Below, piece after piece: positions 23,045 through 31,681 of a stretch of 34,523 nt of DNA. The notes under the pieces were generated by a model that was given only the letters and a program-made list of their open reading frames with translations, was not told the origin of the DNA and made no database searches. The first letter of the stretch is position 1; each line of letters starts with the position of its first letter. The DNA lies in assembly GCA_039801245.1 (NCBI GenBank), contig JBDRUF010000016.1, positions 1 through 34,523 on the forward strand. Reading direction: 5' to 3'. The DNA is from a candidate division WOR-3 bacterium (lineage in GTDB: Bacteria; Hydrothermota; Tepidihabitantia; Tepidihabitantales; Tepidihabitantaceae). A program made the position numbers and the translations under genes.

Positions 23045-24316
23045 ATGAAGGGTAAAGATGTTGAGTGCGAGGTGAGGGATTTGGGGCTGGCAGAGGAGGG
23101 GGAAAGGAGGATTGAGTGGGCGGCAAAATTTATGCCGGTCTTGGCACGCATCCGCGAGCGGTTTGAGAAGGAAAAACCATTGCAGGGTGTGAGGATGAGT
23201 TGTTGTCTCCATGTGACGGTTGAGACCGCCAATCTTGTGCGGACTTTGAAGGCGGGTGGTGCCGAGGTGCGGTTGTGCGCCTCGAATCCGCTTTCCACTC
23301 AGGATGATGTTGCCGCGGCGCTGGTGAAACGGGATAGGGTTTGTGTGTTTGCCATTAACGGGATTGACCGCAAGGGCTATTACCGGCACATTGAGAAGGC
23401 GCTCGCGCATCAGCCTCTCATTACCACCGATGATGGCGCTGACCTGGTTTCCACCCTGCATAAAAAGGGCGGGGATGTTTTGCGAGGCGTGATTGGTGGT
23501 ACTGAAGAAACGACCACTGGTGTTATCCGTTTGCGCAGTATGGAAAGGGATGGGGTGCTGGCATACCCGATAATTGCGGTCAATGACTCTTTGACCAAGT
23601 ATCTGTTTGACAACCGGTATGGAACAGGTCAGTCAACCCTTGATGGCATCCTGCGGGCAACCAACATCCTTTTTGCCGGTGCAACCGTGGTTGTTTGTGG
23701 TTACGGGTGGTGTGGTCGGGGGTTTGCAATGAGGGCGCGTGGTATGGGTGCTGAGGTTATTGTGACCGAGGTCAATCCGGTGCGGGCGTTGGAGGCAAGG
23801 ATGGACGGGCACCGGGTAATGCGGCTCAGGGACGCTGCGCCTATTGGTGATGTGTTTGTGACCCTGACCGGGAATATCAATGTTATTGACAAAGAGCATA
23901 TCTTGCGGATGAAGGACGGGGCAATCATCTGTAATTCCGGGCATTTTGATGTTGAGATTAACAAAAGGGCGCTGGAGGCAATTGCCAAGAGACATAGGCA
24001 ACTGCGGAAAAACTGCGTGGAGTATCAACTGATTAACGGGAGGCGGGTTATTCTTCTGGCTGAGGGTCGGCTTGTTAATCTCGCGGCAGCAGAGGGGCAT
24101 CCGGCAATGGTGATGGATTTGTCATTTGCCAATCAGGCGCTAGCCGCCGAGTTTATCCTTGAAAACAGGGGCAAACTTGAGAACAGGGTTTACAAACTGC
24201 CCGATGAGATTGACCAGGAGATTGCCCGGTTGAAACTGACAACGATGGGCATAAGGATTGACCGGCTGACAAAGGAGCAGAAACGCTACATCTCCTCCTG
24301 GCAGGAGGGGACCTAA
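23045..24316 (+). CDS. ahcY: Adenosylhomocysteinase (SAH hydrolase)
   Basis: Hydrolyses S-adenosylhomocysteine to homocysteine and adenosine, using bound NAD. The 423-aa protein shows [52 protein letters not shown] (catalytic Asp region), [10 protein letters not shown], and [20 protein letters not shown] (NAD-binding loop). The C-terminus ends [11 protein letters not shown], where the longer family members end in a Lys-Tyr motif. The length fits the shorter thermophile/archaeal-like group that lacks the extra insertion of the longer enzymes. GAAGGAG lies about 6 nt before ATG 23045. It is the last gene of this plus-strand run. Confidence 0.97.
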   Translation: MKGKDVECEVRDLGLAEEGERRIEWAAKFMPVLARIRERFEKEKPLQGVRMSCCLHVTVETANLVRTLKAGGAEVRLCASNPLSTQDDVAAALVKRDRVCVFAINGIDRKGYYRHIEKALAHQPLITTDDGADLVSTLHKKGGDVLRGVIGGTEETTTGVIRLRSMERDGVLAYPIIAVNDSLTKYLFDNRYGTGQSTLDGILRATNILFAGATVVVCGYGWCGRGFAMRARGMGAEVIVTEVNPVRALEARMDGHRVMRLRDAAPIGDVFVTLTGNINVIDKEHILRMKDGAIICNSGHFDVEINKRALEAIAKRHRQLRKNCVEYQLINGRRVILLAEGRLVNLAAAEGHPAMVMDLSFANQALAAEFILENRGKLENRVYKLPDEIDQEIARLKLTTMGIRIDRLTKEQKRYISSWQEGT

Positions 24317-24389
24317 GTTATATCAAATTACGAGCGGCTGTCTTAAGCATAGCGCTCGCAATTGCGTAAGTTAGTTTATTTCTAATTTC

Positions 24390-24412
24390 ACCCAGGGGGT
24401 GACCCCCGGGGT
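24390..24412. terminator. Strong hairpin after ahcY (terminator without a T-run)
   Basis: ACCC, A, GGGGG (24390-24399), loop TGA (24400-24402), then CCCCC, G, GGGT (24403-24412). The two arms pair over nine positions with one A-G mismatch. It lies 74 bp past the ahcY stop and before the lipoprotein promoter, where a transcript end is expected. The sequence after it (CGATTGTGTTTG) is only mildly T-rich, so a classical intrinsic terminator is not proven. A weaker GAGCG/CGCTC stem lies at about 24331-24356. Confidence 0.45.
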
Positions 24413-24455
24413 CGATTGTGTTTGGGTGTATAAATTGGGATTAAATGCAGTTTTG

Positions 24456-24483
24456 TTGACAAAGGTGCAAGTAAAGGGATAAT
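24456..24483 (+). promoter_or_regulatory. Consensus-like promoter of the lipoprotein gene
   Basis: TTGACA (24456-24461), a 16-bp spacer, and GATAAT (24478-24483). The predicted start is near 24490, only about 8 nt before ATG 24498, and no Shine-Dalgarno site fits in between. The message is therefore probably near-leaderless. Confidence 0.7.
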
Positions 24484-24497
24484 TTTGATTGATAACG

Positions 24498-25148
24498 ATG
24501 AAATACCTTCCCCTTTACCTTTGCTTCTGCTTTTTTGCCGGTTGTCATTTTGGTTATGGACCACCGTTAATAAAAGAGATAAGGGTCAGTAATAAGGCTG
24601 TGGCAAGAGACAGCATCTGGTTCAAATGTGTGATGGCAGAGCCAGGTGCAGGGGGCTTGAGTTTCTATTGGTTCTGTTCAAAAGGTAGATTTGCCGATAA
24701 TGAGAGGGATAGTGTGAAGTGGTATGCCCCAGAGTCATCAGGTTCGGTATTTGTCAAGGTAAAGGTAAAGGATGCGCGCGGTGATAGCGCCGTTGATTCG
24801 CTTGGTGTGGAAATCAAGCCCCGCACAGTAAATTTTATCAACTGGGAGGGTGCGGTAAAGGCGGGCAGGTGCCTCTTTTTCTCTGATTCTGCCTGGTCTG
24901 GTTACCGATTGAGCGGGGAATCAAGTGCCGATACCGGCAATATTTTTCTGATTTTCCTTGACAGTGATAATTTTGAGAGATGGCTAAGGGGAGAGGAGCA
25001 TCGGTTCCGGATTAAGCAACCGGCGTACAGAACCGCTCCTTTTTACGATACCATTCCCGAAACCGGTGTTTACTACCTTGTTTTAGACAACAGCCATAAC
25101 TTTACCGACTGTAGTTTCCGTGTAAACATTCGTCTGACCTCGCCCTGA
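24498..25148 (+). CDS. Predicted lipoprotein with PKD/Ig-like domain
   Basis: A 216-aa protein starting MKYLPLYLCFCFFAGC. The hydrophobic stretch ends in a near-consensus lipobox (FAGC, Cys16), so it is probably lipid-anchored. The next 80 residues (KEIRVSNKAVARDSIWFKC, LSFYWFCSKGRFAD, VFVKVKVKDARGDSAVDSLG) have the pattern of a PKD/Ig-like beta-sandwich. The rest (FLIFLDSDNFERWLRGEE, GVYYLVLDNSHN) is a second beta-rich domain I cannot name. ATG 24498 is chosen over TTG 24489 because it opens a clean lipoprotein signal and because the predicted transcript starts at about 24490. Its stop abuts the maf stop on the opposite strand with no gap. Confidence 0.8.
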   Translation: MKYLPLYLCFCFFAGCHFGYGPPLIKEIRVSNKAVARDSIWFKCVMAEPGAGGLSFYWFCSKGRFADNERDSVKWYAPESSGSVFVKVKVKDARGDSAVDSLGVEIKPRTVNFINWEGAVKAGRCLFFSDSAWSGYRLSGESSADTGNIFLIFLDSDNFERWLRGEEHRFRIKQPAYRTAPFYDTIPETGVYYLVLDNSHNFTDCSFRVNIRLTSP

Positions 25149-25724
25149 TTAAAACGAACGCCAGCCTAATTTTTCAAGCAAATCCATTAAAAGACCTACT
25201 GGCAACCCAATCACATTGAGGTAACAGCCCTGTATCCTTTTGACAAAAAGCCCTGCCCTGCCCTGAAGTGCATACCCACCGGCTTTGTCATAGGGCTCTT
25301 TTGTTTTGATATAGTCAATGATTTCCTTTTCGGTGAGTTTGCGGAAGGTGACATTGGTTGTCTCGGCACCCGTAAAGATTTTATATTCAGGTAACTTTAT
25401 AATTGCAATTCCTGTAATAACTTGGTGGGTTTTATTAGAAAGAAGTTCTATCATCCGTCGGGCATCATTTTGGTCCTTGGGTTTGCCCAATATCCTTTGA
25501 TTGACCACAACGATAGTATCAACTCCGAGCACAATTCCAGATTTTAGTTTACGAGCGCAGGAGAGCGCTTTGAGCAGGGCAAGGGTTGTGGCAAGCCTTT
25601 TCGGATTGGTTGTGGTGTTGATTGCCGGTTCTATAAATGAGGGTCTCAGGCAGGTGAATTTGATACCGAGCGATTTCAAGATGCTTTTGCGCCGGGGTGA
25701 GGTAGAGGCAAGAAGGATTTTCAT
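25149..25724 (-). CDS. maf: Maf-family nucleoside triphosphate pyrophosphatase
   Basis: A house-cleaning pyrophosphatase that hydrolyses non-canonical or modified nucleotides such as dTTP/UTP-type substrates. It has 191 aa: MKILLASTSPRRKSIL (substrate-loop signature), GVDTIVVVNQRILGKPKD (metal-binding Asp), and the closing DKAGGYALQGRAGLFVKRIQ and GCYLNVIGLPV. ATG 25724 is chosen because the family begins directly at this strand; a longer in-frame start at 25760 lies within the LptD-like gene. The LptD-like stop (25728-25726) is one base away, so maf is the last gene of the long minus-strand run. Confidence 0.95.
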   Translation of the reverse strand: MKILLASTSPRRKSILKSLGIKFTCLRPSFIEPAINTTTNPKRLATTLALLKALSCARKLKSGIVLGVDTIVVVNQRILGKPKDQNDARRMIELLSNKTHQVITGIAIIKLPEYKIFTGAETTNVTFRKLTEKEIIDYIKTKEPYDKAGGYALQGRAGLFVKRIQGCYLNVIGLPVGLLMDLLEKLGWRSF

Positions 25725-25725
25725 C

Positions 25726-27936
25726 TCAGGGGAGAAATGTGCGGAAGGTGCTTTTGCCAAACTTCACATCAGGCAGTTTTTTTATCCTGACCTCAAAGTC
25801 ATAGCGCCACTGTTTGCCCAAGCCCGAGAGGGTGGCAATTGCCTCCCAGCAATGGAGGTCGCGCCAGAGGTTGATGGAGTAGTCGGTGAGCTGGCCGGTG
25901 GCAAAGTTGTAGCCGATGGAGTTGAGGCTGAGCCGCCAGCCGGTATAGGAGAAGGAGACCGAACCGGTGAGCATGTTCTGATTTTTGCCCCAGGTGTGAT
26001 TTAGCCGGCATTCAAAGCCCCTTGGATAGTCGCGGACGGTGTCGGTGCGCATATGGGACCAGAAAAGGGATGTGACTGTTGAATAGTCGTTCCCGAGGCG
26101 GAGTGATTCGGGTTGGAATGACAGATTGGCGTCGAGGTAGAGTTCATAACGATTGCGTGTGCCATTAGAGTCAACCTGCGGAAGGAAAATCAAGGGTCTG
26201 GTGCTGATGGTGGCATAAATTGGACTCAGGTCTTTACTCACAAGGTCATAGCGGCTGCTGAAGTTGACAGTGCCAATGTCAAACTTCCCTTTTCCTTTTG
26301 AGGTCTTTGCCTGAAAACCGTTGTTGATGTTAAAGGCGAGCATTGCGGCTGAAGGATAAAAAGGCGTCGGACGCCCAAACAAGCCTTGTGGGGTAATTTC
26401 CGGCTGGTAACTGAACTGGATGTTGGGAGAAAGGGTATGGAGGATGCCATCAAGGTTGAAGGTGCTGACGCCAAACACCCGGTAGAGATTAAAACCGGTG
26501 TTGATGGCGAGGTTGTAGCGAGGTTCAGGTGGTAGGGTATCAGTTAACTCATCTGATTGGGAAAATGCGAAGGCTTCGGCAGTGTTTAAAATGCCAAAAA
26601 TCTTCTGGGAGGTGCTGACACTGAACTCGTGGTCAAGGTTTAAAGACGGCTTTCTTTCCTCGCCCCGATAGCGGGTGCGGGAGGAGGAGAGGATTAAACG
26701 GTCACTGATGTCCAGCCTGCCAAATGGTAGATCAGGGCTGGTGATAGAGAGATTGGCTGTTGGCACTAAACGGGTCTTGTGCAGGGTATCAACACCAAGG
26801 GAATCCGCCTTTTCTATGCGCCGCGAAAAGGCGAATACCGGGGAGATGTCCCAGTTTTTAGGCAAAGGGCGGGTGCCAAAGTTGAGGGACGCTGAGGGCA
26901 GAAGGGCATATTGGTAATGGCGCATATAATAAGTATGATTTTCACCCCTAATTGTTGCCCGACAGACCTTTTTGAACCGGTGGCTGAGTGCAGCATAGGA
27001 ATAGACCTCCTGTTTAAGCCAGTCAAGCCGGTCTTCAGCGTAGTCAGGCGCATAGGCGGTGTCAGAGACAAGTTCAGTCTGGATGGCAAGGTTAGTTAAT
27101 GGGGTGGGTTTAGTTTCGCTGGCGAGGTTGAAGCTGTAGCGCAGACGATTGGGGTTCTGAGGATCCCATGCTTCCCTGATGTAGGAACCTTGAATTGAAC
27201 CGCGGGAATAGGGTTCAACAATATAGACCGCTTCGGTGCGGAATTGGATCCCTTTTTTAGTCATAATGTCGGTGATAAAGGTGGCATCAGCATAGTCATT
27301 GATGACCCAGTAATAGGAGATGTTTTTGGCATAATATCCTTGGTCTTTGGCGCTGCCGACTTTGAAGGGCATCAACCCGGATTTCCGCCTTGACGCCACG
27401 GGGATGAGCCAGAAGGGTGCTGCCAACAACGGCAATCGGTGTATTTTAAGTAATACCGGCTCGGTGATGGCGATATCATCCATAAAAAGTTTTACCCTTG
27501 GACCAAAAAAGGTGTAATGAGGTTTGGGCAGGTCACAGGTGGTGTAGTCGGCATAACGGGCATTAAGCACCTTTTCCTTAACCAGCCACACCTCTCGTGC
27601 AGAAAGAAAGCCGTTTTCCACTTGGGTACTGGCATTGCGCATCATTCCTTTCCGGGTGTCAACATTGTAATAGAGTTCTGTCCCAAAGACCTGTTCGGTT
27701 GTGGTCCGGAAAGTTACCGAATTATGGGCAGAGAGGATATGGGTTTTTACACTATAATTAATCGAGTCAGAACAGACCGACATATCACGATACCTGACCC
27801 ACGCCGAGTCAAGTAGCACAACCTGTTCCTCCTGTGCGAGAAAGATAGCCCTTTTCCCGCCGTAATAGACGATATCCTGGTTTAGGGAATCAGGAATGGC
27901 AATGAGCATTATCGATAATAAGAATGGTGAGGGCAT
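25726..27936 (-). CDS. lptD: LptD-like outer-membrane assembly protein (OstA/LPS-assembly family)
   Basis: A 736-aa protein expected in the outer membrane, where LptD places lipopolysaccharide on the cell surface. MPSPFLLSIMLIAIPDSLNQ is a short signal-like N-terminus. Residues of about 20-150 (VVLLDSAWVRYRDMSVCSDS, YYNVDTRKGMMRNASTQVE) match the OstA-type beta-jellyroll: 'D.a.i.y' followed by 'y...g..v.a'. The segment PHYTFFGPRVKLFMDDIAIT and LPLLAAPFWLIPV is the LptD N-terminal/plug signature. The rest is long amphipathic beta-strands ending in an aromatic-rich terminus (DVKFGKSTFRTFLP). It implies a two-membrane envelope. The gene begins 9 bp after the endonuclease III stop and in the same frame. 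Confidence 0.87.
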   Translation of the reverse strand: MPSPFLLSIMLIAIPDSLNQDIVYYGGKRAIFLAQEEQVVLLDSAWVRYRDMSVCSDSINYSVKTHILSAHNSVTFRTTTEQVFGTELYYNVDTRKGMMRNASTQVENGFLSAREVWLVKEKVLNARYADYTTCDLPKPHYTFFGPRVKLFMDDIAITEPVLLKIHRLPLLAAPFWLIPVASRRKSGLMPFKVGSAKDQGYYAKNISYYWVINDYADATFITDIMTKKGIQFRTEAVYIVEPYSRGSIQGSYIREAWDPQNPNRLRYSFNLASETKPTPLTNLAIQTELVSDTAYAPDYAEDRLDWLKQEVYSYAALSHRFKKVCRATIRGENHTYYMRHYQYALLPSASLNFGTRPLPKNWDISPVFAFSRRIEKADSLGVDTLHKTRLVPTANLSITSPDLPFGRLDISDRLILSSSRTRYRGEERKPSLNLDHEFSVSTSQKIFGILNTAEAFAFSQSDELTDTLPPEPRYNLAINTGFNLYRVFGVSTFNLDGILHTLSPNIQFSYQPEITPQGLFGRPTPFYPSAAMLAFNINNGFQAKTSKGKGKFDIGTVNFSSRYDLVSKDLSPIYATISTRPLIFLPQVDSNGTRNRYELYLDANLSFQPESLRLGNDYSTVTSLFWSHMRTDTVRDYPRGFECRLNHTWGKNQNMLTGSVSFSYTGWRLSLNSIGYNFATGQLTDYSINLWRDLHCWEAIATLSGLGKQWRYDFEVRIKKLPDVKFGKSTFRTFLP

Positions 27937-27945
27937 ACCTGACCA

Positions 27946-28593
27946 TCAAGCAGCGGCAAGCGGGCAGCTTGAGCAGAGGGGTTTTTTCCGACAGTAGGTT
28001 TTGGCAAGCCGCACCAAAAGGGCGTGAAACTCATTAAATACCCCTACCACCAACCTCTTGTTCGTCCCGATTTTTGCGACGAGGTCATTTTCTATTCTCT
28101 TCCTTAACTCCTCGTATGGCTCCTTACCGCTGATTAAGCCATATCTATAAAAAATCCTTCTGGTATAGGCGTCAACGACAAAGACCGGTCGGTTAAAGGC
28201 ATAAAGTAATATGGAATCGGCTGTCTCCGGTCCGATGCCATAACACTTGAGAAGCTCTTCTCTTAATTTCTTGGTGCTGATTCGTGCCAGTTTTTTTAGC
28301 CCACCTTTTGCCTTGAGCCACCTCACCACCCCTAAAAGGCGTTGGGCTTTAATATTAAAATAACCACTAGGACGAATCAGGTGTGCCAGTGTTGCCGGTT
28401 CAATAGTGCTGATTTGGTCAAGGTTTAAGAGTCCGGCTCTTTTAAGATTGGCTATTGCCTTTTGGACATTTTCCCAGGCGGTATTCTGGGTGAGAACTGC
28501 GCCGACAATTACCTCAAAAGGGCTTTCCGCCGGCCACCAGTTTTGCGGACCAAAATGGTGATAAAGGAGCGAATAAATCGCCAATAGGTTCAT
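27946..28593 (-). CDS. Endonuclease III-related HhH-GPD DNA glycosylase (COG2231-like), fourth Fe-S cysteine missing
   Basis: A base-excision-repair type protein of 215 aa. 'FGPQNWWPAESPFEVIVGA' and 'LTQNTAWENVQKAI' are characteristic of the endonuclease III-related group I know as COG2231. The helix-hairpin-helix GIGPETADSIL (119-129) has Glu123 where E. coli Nth has its Schiff-base Lys120. The catalytic Asp is D141 (VVDAYTRRI). The Fe-S motif reads C201-x5-C207-x2-C210-x5-stop, so the TGA falls exactly where the fourth Cys is expected. The start ATG 28593 overlaps the PBP1A stop (ATGA). An in-frame extension to 28788 lies within the PBP1A gene and is rejected. Confidence 0.9.
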   Translation of the reverse strand: MNLLAIYSLLYHHFGPQNWWPAESPFEVIVGAVLTQNTAWENVQKAIANLKRAGLLNLDQISTIEPATLAHLIRPSGYFNIKAQRLLGVVRWLKAKGGLKKLARISTKKLREELLKCYGIGPETADSILLYAFNRPVFVVDAYTRRIFYRYGLISGKEPYEELRKRIENDLVAKIGTNKRLVVGVFNEFHALLVRLAKTYCRKKPLCSSCPLAAA

Positions 28594-30602
28594 TTTTTCT
28601 CCTGACCGTGAATCGGACAGGAAGCAGTTGGTTCGGTGCCCTTGATAAAAACCTCGTACCGGGCTTTGGGGCATTGCGGCAGTGCCAGTTTCCCAGACTC
28701 CTCGCAGATATAGGCGGTGGTGATCTCCGGTGGCGCAGGAAATGCGGTGACGGTGTCCTGGTAAATTTCCTTCATAATTTCCCCCCATACTGGAGCAGCA
28801 ATTACCCCACCGGTCGCACCGGGGAAGATGGTTCGCTTGGTGTCATACCCAATCCAGATACCGCAGGTCAAACTGGGCGTATAACCGATAAACCAGGCGT
28901 CGGTATAGTCGTCGGTTGTGCCGGTTTTGCCAGCTGCTGGTCCTCGAAATCCCCTGAGGCGAATAGCGGTGCCGGTTCCTTCATTGACAACACTTTGCAT
29001 CATACTGGTGAGAATATAGGCGCTCTGTGGTCTGATTACCAGCTTAGGATTAGGGTGATTCTCCTCTAATACAAGACCGTATTCATCTTCAACCCGGGTG
29101 ATGAAGAATGGCTTCACCCGGACGCCCTGATTGGCAATGGTGTTAAACGCATTGACAATTTCCAAGAGTGTTAGTTCAACCGAGCCAAGGGCAATTGAAT
29201 AATAGGGAGGGATAGTTTCTTCTATTCCTAAGAGGTTGGCGTATTTACCAACAACTGCCGGTCCGATACTGGCACCAAGACGCACAGCAACTAAATTACG
29301 CGAAAGCGCCAGGGCTCGGCGCAGGGTCATTTTCCCTAAAAACTTGAGGTCATAGTTTTTTGGTCGGTAATCTGGCTGTCCAGGAATTCTTATCACCAGT
29401 GCCGAATCATTCTCAATATCAGCTGCGGTCCAACCGTTATCAATTGCTGCAAGAAAAACAAATGGCTTGAATGCGCTACCAACCTGGCGCCGTGCCTGGG
29501 TTGCACGGTTAAACTCGCTCTGCCGAAAATCCCTTCCTCCGACGAGCGCACGAATCTCACCGGTTTTTACATCTTCAATAATTAGTGCACCCTGAAGGTA
29601 ATCGGGTGGTAGTTTCTCCGCTCCGGATCGGGCAAGGGAGTCGTAAAGAGCCTTTCTTGGTTTTAACCGATACTCCTCCTCTAACTGGTCAAGCCAGTTT
29701 AAGAGCGCTTTTGCGGCTTTTGCCTGCATATCAAGGTCAAGGGTTGTGTGAATCTTGCCACCGGAGCGGTAAACAAAGTCATACCCATAGGTTTTAATAA
29801 GATAGCGTCGGACCTCTTCAACAAAATAAGGCGCCTCATTTTGGGAAACACCAACAGGTTGGACATTGAGCGGTTCTTTGATACCATTTTCGTATTCCTC
29901 TTTTGTCAAAAGGCCTGACCGAAAAAGCCTCTTGAGAAAATAATTGCGCCGACGGAGGAGATTGTCCGGATGATGGTATGGAGAATAAACAGTGGGGTTG
30001 GCAATCATTGCACCTAAGGTTGCGCATTCAACCGGGTTAAGACGCGCAACGTGCTTGCCAAAATATCTTTCACTCGCTGCCGCCACTCCATAAACCGAGC
30101 CGCCAAACCATACCTGATTAAGATACATCTCCAGGATTTCCTCTTTGGAATAGTGCCTTTCCAGTTCAACTGCCAAAATCATTTCCTTCAACTTTCGCGC
30201 CAAATTTCGCTTCGGCGTCAAAAACATCGAACGGGCGAGTTGCTGGGTGATCGTCGATGCCCCTTGCAGATTCTGAGGATGGAGGATGTTGGCAACGATT
30301 GAACCGCCAACCCTAATAAGGTCAATTCCCCAATGGGAATAGAACCGTTTGTCTTCAACCGCAACAACCCCTCGGACCAGATGGGGAGGGATTGATTCTA
30401 AGGGCACCGGTCGTCTCCTTTCCACAAAAAATTCGGCAATTACCCGCCCCCTACAGTCAAGAATTGTAGTGCTTGCCGGCGCCTTAAAATTAATTATTGA
30501 CTCTGGACTTGGCAGCTCGGCTCTGAGACGCAAATACCCAAGAGCAAAAAAGGCAACCGTCAGCCCGAATATGACAGTTGCAACGGTTAACGCCTTGGTC
30601 AT
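28590..30602 (-). CDS. mrcA: Penicillin-binding protein 1A (bifunctional transglycosylase/transpeptidase)
   Basis: Builds and cross-links peptidoglycan. It has 670 aa: a membrane anchor at about residues 7-24, a GT51 transglycosylase domain with EDKRFYSHWGID (catalytic E83) and GASTITQQLAR (114-124), and a transpeptidase domain with SAFK (about 376, SxxK), SRN and KTGTTDDYTDAWF (KTG, about 557). All catalytic motifs are present and the length is normal for PBP1A. The start overlaps the acyl-CoA dehydrogenase stop (ATGA, 30602-30599) and the stop overlaps the next start, so this envelope gene is embedded in the same transcript as the redox genes. Confidence 0.96.
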   Translation of the reverse strand: MTKALTVATVIFGLTVAFFALGYLRLRAELPSPESIINFKAPASTTILDCRGRVIAEFFVERRRPVPLESIPPHLVRGVVAVEDKRFYSHWGIDLIRVGGSIVANILHPQNLQGASTITQQLARSMFLTPKRNLARKLKEMILAVELERHYSKEEILEMYLNQVWFGGSVYGVAAASERYFGKHVARLNPVECATLGAMIANPTVYSPYHHPDNLLRRRNYFLKRLFRSGLLTKEEYENGIKEPLNVQPVGVSQNEAPYFVEEVRRYLIKTYGYDFVYRSGGKIHTTLDLDMQAKAAKALLNWLDQLEEEYRLKPRKALYDSLARSGAEKLPPDYLQGALIIEDVKTGEIRALVGGRDFRQSEFNRATQARRQVGSAFKPFVFLAAIDNGWTAADIENDSALVIRIPGQPDYRPKNYDLKFLGKMTLRRALALSRNLVAVRLGASIGPAVVGKYANLLGIEETIPPYYSIALGSVELTLLEIVNAFNTIANQGVRVKPFFITRVEDEYGLVLEENHPNPKLVIRPQSAYILTSMMQSVVNEGTGTAIRLRGFRGPAAGKTGTTDDYTDAWFIGYTPSLTCGIWIGYDTKRTIFPGATGGVIAAPVWGEIMKEIYQDTVTAFPAPPEITTAYICEESGKLALPQCPKARYEVFIKGTEPTASCPIHGQEKK

Positions 30603-31681
30603 TTAATATAGCGGGCAATGACCTCATGGCTGACCGCCAGACAGAGCATATCAAACGCCTCGCCTTCACCCGATGCCTTTACCAGCCAGTGTTCAAGAGG
30701 GGGAATTGTACCCCCGTGAATACGAATGGCATCGGTCACCATTGCCTTGAGAACATTCTGTGCCTGAAGTTTCAATAGCATTGAGTCAAACTGGATATGG
30801 GCATTTGTAGAAGCGAGCCAGGCGGTATAGTAAACCAGCCAGCGTAGCGCTTCAAGATTGCCGCTCATTGATGCCAAGGTGCGCTGAATCTCCTTGCGGG
30901 AGATGATCGGTTCATTCATTGATTTCCAGTCTCGGGCATAAAGCGCGGTCGTTTCCAGGATGCGCCGACAGACACCAAGAATGGCGGCACTGCGGGTAAT
31001 ACGACCAAGTCCAAACCATTTCTGACCCAGTGACATTGCCATGCCCGGTTTGCCTAAGATTTTGTCAATGGTAACAGCACAGCGGTTGAGGATAAGCTGA
31101 GGTGGTTCTGTTTGTAGGATGATCTCGGTGTTGGGGAGGTCGCGCTCAACGATAAAGCAGGAGGTACCCGCAGGAGTCCGGGCAAATACAAGGCAGAAGT
31201 CAAAATCGGCTCTGGAGAGCTCTTTGATGCCGTTGAGTATATAGCGGTCCGATTCCAATTGGGCAGTTGTTGTCATCTCGTTCTGATGGGCAAAATGTTT
31301 TGGTTCGCGAAAGGCGATGGCGTAGGTTTTTTCACCCGCCACCACTGGTAAAAGGTAATCAGACCTTTGGCTGTCAGAGCATTCATAGAGGAGAGGTGTG
31401 AAATCACCCCATTCAATTGGTATGACGGTAGTTGACAGTTCTTCAGCAATAATGCAGGTTTCAATAAGTCCAAGACCACCGCCACCAAACTCTTCCGGCA
31501 CCCCGGCGCTGTAAAGTCCCATCTCCTTTAGTTTTGCCGTTGCGCTCCTTTTGATTTCCTCCCTCTCCTCTTTACCCCTGGCGTTTAGAAATTTTGGTTC
31601 CAGAGGCAAAAGGTCACGGCGGACAAACTCGTGGAGGGTGGTGCGAATCAGCTCGGCATCCTCAGAAAAGGTAAAGTCCAT
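30599..31681 (-). CDS. Acyl-CoA dehydrogenase-like flavoprotein
   Basis: A 360-aa flavoprotein of the ACAD family. The N-terminal helices include PEEFGGGGLGLIETCIIAEE (the 'p.e.GG.gl' signature), a middle beta domain (AIAFREPKHFAHQNEM...), and a C-terminal helical domain with 'AQNVLKAMVTDAIRIHGGTI'. The C-terminal active-site region is diverged: the usual 'GG.G...E.p..R..RD' and 'YEGT' (Glu base) segments are not clear (PLEHWLVKASGEGEAFDML). It is also slightly short. Adjacent FrdA-like and ETF genes suggest that it passes electrons to ETF. Its ATG follows the FrdA-like stop directly (TAAATG). The substrate is unknown. Confidence 0.87.
   Translation of the reverse strand: MDFTFSEDAELIRTTLHEFVRRDLLPLEPKFLNARGKEEREEIKRSATAKLKEMGLYSAGVPEEFGGGGLGLIETCIIAEELSTTVIPIEWGDFTPLLYECSDSQRSDYLLPVVAGEKTYAIAFREPKHFAHQNEMTTTAQLESDRYILNGIKELSRADFDFCLVFARTPAGTSCFIVERDLPNTEIILQTEPPQLILNRCAVTIDKILGKPGMAMSLGQKWFGLGRITRSAAILGVCRRILETTALYARDWKSMNEPIISRKEIQRTLASMSGNLEALRWLVYYTAWLASTNAHIQFDSMLLKLQAQNVLKAMVTDAIRIHGGTIPPLEHWLVKASGEGEAFDMLCLAVSHEVIARYIK

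Noticed and set aside
28594-28788. Upstream extension of the endonuclease III-like gene
   Set aside because: It overlaps the conserved C-terminal part of PBP1A. ATG 28593 starts exactly at the conserved N-terminus and overlaps the PBP1A stop.
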